Of a stretch of DNA of 64,000 nt, positions 18,328 to 25,121 are shown piece by piece. The first letter of the stretch is position 1; every line of letters starts with the position of its first letter. The notes under the pieces are model-generated. The model saw nothing but the letters and a program-made list of their open reading frames with translations. It did not search any database and was not told the origin of the DNA. Source of the DNA: Pelagicoccus enzymogenes. GTDB taxonomy: Bacteria; Verrucomicrobiota; Verrucomicrobiia; Opitutales; Opitutaceae. The stretch covers positions 627,501-691,500 of the forward strand of contig NZ_JACYFG010000006.1 of assembly GCF_014803405.1 (NCBI RefSeq), read 5' to 3'. A program made the position numbers and the translations under genes.

Positions 18328-20367
18328 ATGACACGCATGTCCAAGACCCGCACTGCTAGAACATACCTGTCCACACGTTTACGCCGCTCAAGCTTCCTTT
18401 TCGTGCTCCTCCTCGCTGTCGACCTCCATGCTCAGACTCGGGCCACCATTGTCGAAGCCGAGAGCGGCACCTTGGGAAACCAGATGGTCCAGACAACCGT
18501 GGATGGTGTTACGGGGATCGCCCCGAGCACCGACCTCATCAATTCGGGCAACCCGGGCTCGACTGCCCGAACAGCCAGCTACAGCGTCACCTTTCCCAAC
18601 GCAGGCAACTACTGGCTGTACGCCCGCGTCCACGTCGGCAGCGGAGGCGCCTCCGACGACAGCTTCTTCTACGGCAATGGCTTCGGCTCCAAATCCCCGA
18701 CCACCAATGGAGACTGGATTCAGGTCAACAACATCGCCTCGGGCGTCGGCCGCACAGCTGCCGGCGAGGTTCTCGACGGCCAAGGCGGAGCCGGCAGCCA
18801 AGTCTGGAAGTGGATCAACCTCACCCTCCTGAACAGCGGTACCCCGTTCACGGTGCCGGATGGCGCCCTGACCCAGACCTTCGCCCTAGGGGCCCGCGAG
18901 AATGGACTGACGATCGACAAGTTCGCCTTCGGCCCGTCGATCTACGACTACACGGTCGGCAACCTCGACAACGACGAGCCCGGCTCCACCAGCAGCCGCC
19001 AGCCCGACATCGAAGACGTGCCCTACGATCCCACTGGCCTACCGCTCGCGACCGGAAAAGCAAAGTTCCTCGGCAGCGTCTACAGCGGCTCCCAGATCGC
19101 GAACTTCGAGCACTACTTCAATCAAGTAACGCCCGAAAACGCCGGCAAGTGGGGCAGCGTCGAAGGCACCCGCGACCAGATGAACTGGACCGGCCTCGAC
19201 AACGCTTACAACTTTGCCAAGGACAACGGCTACAAGTTCCGCTTCCACGTTCTAACTTGGGGGGCCCAGCAACCCAACTGGATCAACGACCTTTCACCTA
19301 CCGAGCAACGGGAAGAGATCGAAGAATGGATCCAGGCCGTCGCCACTCGCTACCCCGATATCGACTACGTCGAAGTCACCAACGAACCGCTGAACCAGCG
19401 CCCCGACGGGGGCGATACCGGCGTGGTCTCCGGACGGGCCAACTACATCGATGCCCTCGGCGGAACAGGCGAAACCGGATGGGACTGGCTCCTCGAATCC
19501 TTCCGCATCGCTCGCGAAGCTTTCGGTCCGGACACCCCGCTCATGATCAACGAGTACGGGATCATCGGAAATCCTAGCGCCGTTGATAACTATCTCGGAA
19601 TCATCGACCTGCTGATCGCCGAAGACCTTATCGACGTCATCGGTTTCCAGGGCCACGCCTTCAGCACCCGGGGTCCCTCTGCCGCACTCATGACCCAAAC
19701 TTTGGATACACTAGCAAGCCGAGGGCTGCCGCTCATGGCCACGGAGCTCGACATCGACGGCAGCTCCGACACCATCCAGCTCGCCGAATACCAACGCGTA
19801 TTTCCAGTCATTTGGGAGCATCCGGCCATGCTCGGGATAACACTCTGGGGCTACCGTCCGGGCCTATGGCGCGACGACCAGCGTGCCTACCTCGTTCTCG
19901 GACAGGGAGCCGAGCGCCCGGCTATGACCTGGCTGCGCGAATACATCGCCGAGAGCAGCGTACTCAGCTTCGGCAACTACCTCGCCCAGCGCCTACTCGA
20001 TCCGGCCGAACACGGTATCGCCGACGACTTCGACAAGGACGGCCTGCCCACCGGCATCGAGTACCTACTCGGGCTCGACCCGACCAAGCCCGACGCGGAA
20101 CAGCCGTGGTCTTGGCCCGATGGTCTGCCTCGACTCCAGCTCACCCTCTCCGCCGATGCCGACGAAGGCAGGCTCGAGATCCAACGCAGCCCTGACCTCT
20201 CCACTTGGACGACCGTCGGGAGCTACGACCTTCAGCTACGCGAGGCGGACGGCGTCACCGTCGACACCAACGGAGCAGCTCCCGTTCTCACCTTCGCTGG
20301 GCCACCAGGCGGCAGTAGCCACAGCTCCGAATTCTACCGCTTCGTCTTCGTACGCGATTCGGATTAG
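18328..20367 (+). CDS. GH10 endo-1,4-beta-xylanase with N-terminal carbohydrate-binding module
   Basis: 679 residues from the ATG chosen to give a signal peptide (helix FLFVLLLAVDLHA); 33 more residues upstream are open but lack a signal. Residues about 40-205 form a beta-sandwich opening VEAESGTLGNQ, a CBM6/35-like module. The GH10 barrel begins around residue 240 (SQIANFEHYFNQVTPENAGKW). The acid/base Glu353 lies in VTNEPL, and the nucleophile Glu473 in ATELDID. The C-terminus after about 545 has a DFDKDGLPTGIEYLLG calcium-type motif found on many secreted enzymes of this phylum. It should cut xylan outside the cell. Its neighbour GH8 takes over short products. Confidence 0.95.
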   Translation: MTRMSKTRTARTYLSTRLRRSSFLFVLLLAVDLHAQTRATIVEAESGTLGNQMVQTTVDGVTGIAPSTDLINSGNPGSTARTASYSVTFPNAGNYWLYARVHVGSGGASDDSFFYGNGFGSKSPTTNGDWIQVNNIASGVGRTAAGEVLDGQGGAGSQVWKWINLTLLNSGTPFTVPDGALTQTFALGARENGLTIDKFAFGPSIYDYTVGNLDNDEPGSTSSRQPDIEDVPYDPTGLPLATGKAKFLGSVYSGSQIANFEHYFNQVTPENAGKWGSVEGTRDQMNWTGLDNAYNFAKDNGYKFRFHVLTWGAQQPNWINDLSPTEQREEIEEWIQAVATRYPDIDYVEVTNEPLNQRPDGGDTGVVSGRANYIDALGGTGETGWDWLLESFRIAREAFGPDTPLMINEYGIIGNPSAVDNYLGIIDLLIAEDLIDVIGFQGHAFSTRGPSAALMTQTLDTLASRGLPLMATELDIDGSSDTIQLAEYQRVFPVIWEHPAMLGITLWGYRPGLWRDDQRAYLVLGQGAERPAMTWLREYIAESSVLSFGNYLAQRLLDPAEHGIADDFDKDGLPTGIEYLLGLDPTKPDAEQPWSWPDGLPRLQLTLSADADEGRLEIQRSPDLSTWTTVGSYDLQLREADGVTVDTNGAAPVLTFAGPPGGSSHSSEFYRFVFVRDSD

Positions 20368-20489
20368 GGTGCCCTTCTTTAAGGGAGAGCTCGATCTCCG
20401 CGCGAGCCGCCCTGCAAATTCAACCCTCCACCAAAAAATAGCTCGAAGCTGACAGGAACCCGTTTCCCGTCGAACCCCACATCTCTCCT

Positions 20490-21800
20490 ATGCCCCCAAA
20501 ACTCACCACCACCCTCGGAATCCTCGCAGCCTTCGTATTCGCTTCCACGACACCCGCCGCGCCTCCTCCCGGCGGAGCAGCCCTGACCGGGGAGTACCCG
20601 AACCTCTTCAAGACCTACCTTGGCAAGTCTGACGAAGAGATCGAAGCGAAGGTCGAGGGAGCCTTTGACCAGCTCTTCTACGGCGACCCGTTCACGGAAC
20701 GCGTTTACTACACGGCGTCGGAGGACACGGCTTACCTCGCGGACGTCGGCAGCCGGGACGTGCGCTCCGAAGGCATCTCCTACGGGATGATGATCACCGT
20801 GCAGATGGACAAGCAGCAGGAATTCAACGCCCTGTGGAAGTGGGCCAAGACCCACATGCAATACACCGAAGGGCCCTTGCGCGGCTACTTCGCCTGGCAC
20901 CGCGACTACGACGGCGACATGACGCGGGCCGATGGCAGCGAAATCCGAGGCGCTGGCCCGGCGCCGGACGGCGAGAACTGGATGGTCATGGCCCTCTTCT
21001 TTGCCTCCCACCGTTGGGGCGATGGCGAGGGAATCTTTAACTACGGGCGAGAGGCGCAGGATCTGTTGCGCATGATGATCCATAAGGACGACGAGCCGGA
21101 CCGCGGCGACATCGTCAGCATGTTTCACCCGGAGGAGAAACAGATCCGCTTCACCCCCGACGGCCAATACGGTCCGAACTTCACCGATCCTTCCTACCAC
21201 ACCCCGCACTTTACCGAGCTGATGGCGCGATGGGCGGAAGATCCGGCGGATCGCGCTTTCCTCGCAGAAGTCGCCCAGACCAGCCGTCAGCTCTTTCGCA
21301 ACGCAGCTCACCCGGAGACGGGCATCATGGCCAACTATACCGAATTCGACGGAACCCCGATCGTTCGATGGGACCGCGCCTTCGCTGCGGACGCGTGGCG
21401 CACCTTGGGCTGGCCAGCCATGGACTGGTCTTGGTGGGGAGAGGACGAGTGGATGGTGGAACAGTCCAATCGCATCCTACGGTTCTACGCGGCCCAGCCA
21501 GTCGACGATTGGCCTGACCATATGGAGCTAGACGGCACCGTGCAACGCCGTGGCGGATGGGCCCACGGCTTGACTGGGATGGCGGCGACAGCCGCGTTGG
21601 CCGCCGATCCGGAATTGGGAAAACCGATGGTCGAACGGCTGTGGAACCTTGAGTTGCCGAATGACGTTGGCCGCGATACCGATGGATTGATGGCAGAGGG
21701 CGAGCTGCGCAGCCAGCGCTACTACAGCGGCCTGCTCATGATGTTTGGACTGCTCCATGCCAGCGGCACTTTCCAAATCTACGGTCCGGTCGAGCCGTGA
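20490..21800 (+). CDS. GH8 reducing-end xylose-releasing exo-oligoxylanase (Rex-like)
   Basis: 436 residues with a signal peptide (about 1-23). The GH8 acid Glu94 is in DVRSEGISYGMM, the exact surround of reducing-end exo-oligoxylanases. Further family motifs are YFAWHRDYDGD, GPAPDGENWMVMALFFA and RWDRAFAADAWRTLGWPAMD. Rex enzymes release xylose from the reducing end of xylo-oligosaccharides and are commonly cytoplasmic; a signal here would put this one in the periplasm. The gene starts 122 bases after the GH10 stop, on the same strand, so one transcript is likely. Confidence 0.9.
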   Translation: MPPKLTTTLGILAAFVFASTTPAAPPPGGAALTGEYPNLFKTYLGKSDEEIEAKVEGAFDQLFYGDPFTERVYYTASEDTAYLADVGSRDVRSEGISYGMMITVQMDKQQEFNALWKWAKTHMQYTEGPLRGYFAWHRDYDGDMTRADGSEIRGAGPAPDGENWMVMALFFASHRWGDGEGIFNYGREAQDLLRMMIHKDDEPDRGDIVSMFHPEEKQIRFTPDGQYGPNFTDPSYHTPHFTELMARWAEDPADRAFLAEVAQTSRQLFRNAAHPETGIMANYTEFDGTPIVRWDRAFAADAWRTLGWPAMDWSWWGEDEWMVEQSNRILRFYAAQPVDDWPDHMELDGTVQRRGGWAHGLTGMAATAALAADPELGKPMVERLWNLELPNDVGRDTDGLMAEGELRSQRYYSGLLMMFGLLHASGTFQIYGPVEP

Positions 21801-21944
21801 GTTCGTCACCTTGAGCCAAGCAAAGCGCCCAAGCTTGAGGCCCCGGAAAAAGGGACAAGCTGCTCTCCTCTTCGCAGGCGAGAGGCGACTTTCGCGCAGT
21901 CTTGACTCGCTTCGACCAGTCGGCTGTCTAGCGTGGTTTCGAAT

Positions 21945-22478
21945 ATGGAAGATGTCGAATCCCTTCCCCTGCCACTCTACCTAGCCTGCATGCTGCTCGC
22001 CACCCGTCTCGAGGGGCTCGTCTTACAGGCTCCGCAAGAGGTCGTGGTCAAAGCGATCTCCGAGCGACCGGACCTATTTCACTACCGAGCTCTCCGCAGC
22101 GGCAAGCTGCTCATGTGGGACCTGCGCATGGAGGCGGCGCTGCCGGAAATCGACGCGTACGTTCCCCGGCTGGCCGAGGCAGCCCGCGAGGAGGGCATCG
22201 ACGACCTGCCGCCCTTTCACGCCTTCGACCAGGAGGGCACTGTTCCCCACAAGCTTTGGGAGGAGCGAAAAGCCAAGATCGAGGAAGCTATCATCGATAC
22301 CACCGACCCCACCAGCGAACAGATTTACGGGGGTTCTGAAGTCGATATTCCGTTTTTGGATACGGATGCAGCTCTCGACCGTCTCAACGAGGCCCTCGAA
22401 ATGTCGGATGGACCGGAGAGAGAGGAAGCGATCGAACGCGCAAAATTCCTACTCAAGAAAGTCCAAGGGCTTCAATGA
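21945..22478 (+). CDS. Hypothetical soluble protein
   Basis: 177 residues from ATG; an upstream GTG four codons earlier is also open. The sequence is acidic, with short helices and two motifs worth noting: HYRALRSGKLLMWDLRMEA in the middle and REEAIERAKFLLKKVQGLQ at the end. No known domain or signal peptide was seen. It follows the GH8 gene with 144 bases between them, and functional linkage cannot be claimed. Confidence 0.5.
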   Translation: MEDVESLPLPLYLACMLLATRLEGLVLQAPQEVVVKAISERPDLFHYRALRSGKLLMWDLRMEAALPEIDAYVPRLAEAAREEGIDDLPPFHAFDQEGTVPHKLWEERKAKIEEAIIDTTDPTSEQIYGGSEVDIPFLDTDAALDRLNEALEMSDGPEREEAIERAKFLLKKVQGLQ

Positions 22479-22522
22479 GGAGAGTCCTATGCGGGTAAAC
22501 GGCCCTTCCCGCTGAAATACAA

Positions 22523-22552
22523 AAGAACTCGGCTTACGGAAACCGAGTTCTT
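22523..22552 (-). terminator. Rho-independent terminator on the minus strand, after the 26-residue peptide gene
   Basis: AAGAACTCGG (22523-22532) and CCGAGTTCTT (22543-22552) form a perfect ten-pair stem with a ten-base loop. On the minus strand the stem is followed by TTTTG, so it ends transcription coming from the right. It supports a transcript that includes the small open frame at 22586-22666. Confidence 0.75.
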
Positions 22553-22585
22553 CGAATGCATTTGGCGTACATCTTTAACGTGACC

Positions 22586-22666
22586 TTAGGCAGCTTTCGT
22601 TTCGACGAGGATCGTGCAGGAGAGAGCGGCAAGGATAAGTACTGAATAAGCAACTACGAGTATCAT
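22586..22666 (-). CDS. Small single-span membrane peptide (26 residues)
   Basis: The frame ATG at 22666 to TAA at 22586 encodes MILVVAYSVLILAALSCTIL plus VETKAA: one hydrophobic helix with a short polar tail. It is too short for ordinary gene calls. It lies 146 bases beyond the stop of the Nramp-like gene on the same strand and just before a rho-independent terminator. No good Shine-Dalgarno precedes it, as for many genes here. Small membrane peptides often attach to transporters (for example KdpF-type), so a partner role for the Nramp protein is an inference. Confidence 0.45.
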   Translation of the reverse strand: MILVVAYSVLILAALSCTILVETKAA

Positions 22667-22812
22667 GGTATTTATTGGTTAGGCGGTTTAAAAATCGATT
22701 GTTTCGATACCTTTAAGTGCCCGCCCACCAACAAAAGGTGACAGCTTTTTTAGCAGAAAATAAAAACAGGACCTGCTCATCGCCCAACAGCAGCGGGTAG
22801 GTCATCCTCGAC
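22667..22812 (-). other. Spacer between Nramp-like gene and small peptide gene
   Basis: 146 bases, AT-rich. A TTGTTTCGATACC stretch might carry a promoter for the peptide, but no confident boxes were seen. Whether the peptide is cotranscribed with the Nramp gene is undecided. Confidence 0.3.
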
Positions 22813-24129
22813 CTAGAACATCCTACTCAGCTGATAGATTCCCACCGCTCCCATGAGCATGGAGGAGATCCACAGGAAGGCGAACCAGACTTTGCCCGGC
22901 TTCATGACCTCCGCGGTACGGCGATAAAGAAAGTAAAGAGCCGCATATCCTAGAAAAGGCAACATGAGGGCCTGGGCCACCGCTCCGATGGTGACAAGAG
23001 TCACCGGCCGTCCCAGCGTGAGATAGAAAACGCAGTAGATCACCGGCAGGGCTACGCAGGAGTAGCGAATTAGCTGACCGCGACGCTCCTCGCTGGCAGT
23101 TTTCGCGAGACCAAAGAGCTGCAGCAAGTCCGCCGCAAGTCGACCATTCGAGGCGGTGGCAATAAAAACCGTGGAATACAAGACGGCGATCGCTCCAAAA
23201 ATGAATATCCACAAACCCACTACACCAAAGGACTCGCTATATAGATGGGAGAGGCTAGCCATCAGGTTGTCATTCGAGACCTCTACACTTTTGCCATGCA
23301 GCACGGCAGCTCCCAGCAAGTAGAAGGCAATCGTGGCGCCAGTATAGATGACCATCGAAGCAAAAGCATCCCACTGCAGCACTCGGATCCAACCTTTGGC
23401 CCGCTTTTGCCATGCATCGCTTTGGTCATCCCTTCCCACGAAACGAGCGTATCCCTTTTCCAAGCACCAGTAGGGATAGTAAATCAATTCCGAAGCCCCG
23501 ACCCCGATGACTCCGAAAGCGGCAAAAGCGATAGTGAAGTCATCCGTAAGCCCGAAACTCATACCTTCAGCTAGATCCGCAGCGCTTACGCCATAATCGG
23601 TCCAGTACAAGGACAGGACCGCGAGGATCGTGAACAAGGTGAACCCCGCCACCATGACCGTAGAAAAGCGCTCCACGAAAGTGTAGCGACCGATGAAGAG
23701 CAACAACGCGCAGGATCCGGTGATGGCTAAAGCGAGCGTCGTATTTGAAAACTGGAGTCCCGACAAGGAAACCGCCTGAGCAATGCCGCCCACCATGCCC
23801 GAGACTTGAAAGAAGGTTGCCACAAACATGCAGATCCAAACCCAGACCAGCCACGACACCAGCAAGCGCGGCCCCGGAACCCCGTCAATGGCCTGCAACA
23901 TAGTCTTCCCAGAGAGGATGGCGTAGCGGCCGAGCTCCACCTGCAAGAACACCTTGATCAAACAGCCAAAGATAATGAACCAAAGCAGCGTAAAGCCGAC
24001 GTCTGCCCCCAGCTTCGTGGTGACGATCAGTTCGCCGGAGCCAACGATGGAGGCCGAAATGATAAGTCCAGGGCCGAGCTGCTTCAAAATTCCAACAAAG
24101 TCCGTAGGGGCGTCTTTCAAGTGGGGCAT
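22813..24129 (-). CDS. Nramp-family transporter, atypical substrate site
   Basis: 438 residues with eleven membrane segments. It opens with the family's pattern LKQLGPGLIISASIVGSGEL, but the DPGN metal-binding motif of helix 1 is replaced by a GSGE-like sequence. The helix 6 MPH motif is replaced by SELIYYPYW. Both metal ligands of classical Nramp proteins are therefore changed, and the substrate may not be Mn or Fe. Members with such changes are known as Nramp-related proteins in several phyla. The gene could be cotranscribed with the small peptide gene downstream. Confidence 0.8.
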   Translation of the reverse strand: MPHLKDAPTDFVGILKQLGPGLIISASIVGSGELIVTTKLGADVGFTLLWFIIFGCLIKVFLQVELGRYAILSGKTMLQAIDGVPGPRLLVSWLVWVWICMFVATFFQVSGMVGGIAQAVSLSGLQFSNTTLALAITGSCALLLFIGRYTFVERFSTVMVAGFTLFTILAVLSLYWTDYGVSAADLAEGMSFGLTDDFTIAFAAFGVIGVGASELIYYPYWCLEKGYARFVGRDDQSDAWQKRAKGWIRVLQWDAFASMVIYTGATIAFYLLGAAVLHGKSVEVSNDNLMASLSHLYSESFGVVGLWIFIFGAIAVLYSTVFIATASNGRLAADLLQLFGLAKTASEERRGQLIRYSCVALPVIYCVFYLTLGRPVTLVTIGAVAQALMLPFLGYAALYFLYRRTAEVMKPGKVWFAFLWISSMLMGAVGIYQLSRMF

Positions 24130-24328
24130 AGACGAAAAGGAAACAAGGGGTAGAAAAACGAAAAGGAGAGCTCACTTCATCTCCCCTTGCAGCCTACATT
24201 ACGAGGGAAAACGACGCCTTGCGCAGAAGCAGACTGATAGGAAGCTTCCTTGCGTCGCGATATCCATAACACCCAATCGCGGCACAAGGCCACTTCCCAC
24301 GAAGTGCAGAGTTCTCAGCGAGTCCCCT

Positions 24329-24874
24329 TCACCCTATCCTACGGCTCCACTTCCGCGCCATGCGCAGCATCGACTCTTCGGTCGTATATTCAGTCAGCTT
24401 CGCTAGCCTCACCCAGGCAAGGTCGAGCGACTCCTCGCTTACGGTAAAGCCATAAGAACCCACCGACTGCAACGCGAACCTCACATCGTAGTGGTAGTGC
24501 TCGGGATCGCTCTTGCGGGCGGGAATGAGGTGGATGTCGATGTCGAAAATCTCCGTATCCACGAAACGAAGTTCGGCTAGGCCTGACTCCTCGCGAGCTT
24601 CCGCCATGGCAACCTTTGCCACGTCCGCTTCCCCATCGGCATGTCCGCCAAGCTGGAACCATTGGCCGAGCTTGCGATGGTGGGTGAGCAACACATGGGT
24701 CCCCGCCGTGTTGACGATCCAAGCCGAGCCAGTGACATGTCCTTCCTGCAGACTGCGTTCGAAGCAGTCTGGGTTTCTGGATACGAAGTCGAGATACCGC
24801 TCGCAGGTAGCGGCTTCCTCTGGCCAGCGGGTGCGGTAGCGTTCGAGGAGGGCGATCAAGGGCTGCCGTTTCAT
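24329..24874 (-). CDS. Nudix hydrolase
   Basis: 181 residues. The Nudix box region is residues 76-99: GGHADGEADVAKVAMAEARE followed by ESGL, the GGHxDGxxD variant that also occurs in other bacteria. It should hydrolyse a nucleoside diphosphate-linked compound; the substrate is not predictable. It is a single-gene unit with the same orientation as the Nramp gene. Confidence 0.85.
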   Translation of the reverse strand: MKRQPLIALLERYRTRWPEEAATCERYLDFVSRNPDCFERSLQEGHVTGSAWIVNTAGTHVLLTHHRKLGQWFQLGGHADGEADVAKVAMAEAREESGLAELRFVDTEIFDIDIHLIPARKSDPEHYHYDVRFALQSVGSYGFTVSEESLDLAWVRLAKLTEYTTEESMLRMARKWSRRIG

Positions 24875-24943
24875 GGGGCAACTCTAGTCGCGGAAGCGCG
24901 GCGTTCCGTCAACACACGAGTTTCCGTTGCGACGCATGTGGAG

Positions 24944-25031
24944 GATATCACGCGAAGCGGCTCCTGCAGCGCGGACGACACGGAGGTCGTCCCTCCATCT
25001 TTGCCCTGGAGGGACCGGTTCCACCCGGTCC
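24944..25031 (-). repeat. REP-like element and cluster of overlapping hairpins
   Basis: On the minus strand TGCAGGAGCCGCTTCGCGTG AT (24944-24968) is a reverse copy of the TGTAGGAGC elements. Next to it three perfect inverted repeats follow: GGACGAC/GTCGTCC (24973-24992), TCCCTCCA/TGGAGGGA (24990-25014) and GGACCGG/CCGGTCC (25012-25031). The last two overlap the neighbours, so alternative folds exist. The block is in the 247-base gap between Nudix and GH43 genes and encodes nothing. Confidence 0.55.
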
Positions 25032-25121
25032 GCGTTGCTGGAGTCCATTCGAGGCAAACTCAAAGCCTTCGACCGGCAATTCACAAAGCCTTTGCGAATC
25101 AACCTTCATACGCGCCCCACC

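Noticed and set aside
20379-21311. 310-residue minus-strand open frame
   Set aside because: Antisense to the GH8 gene, with no recognisable motif.
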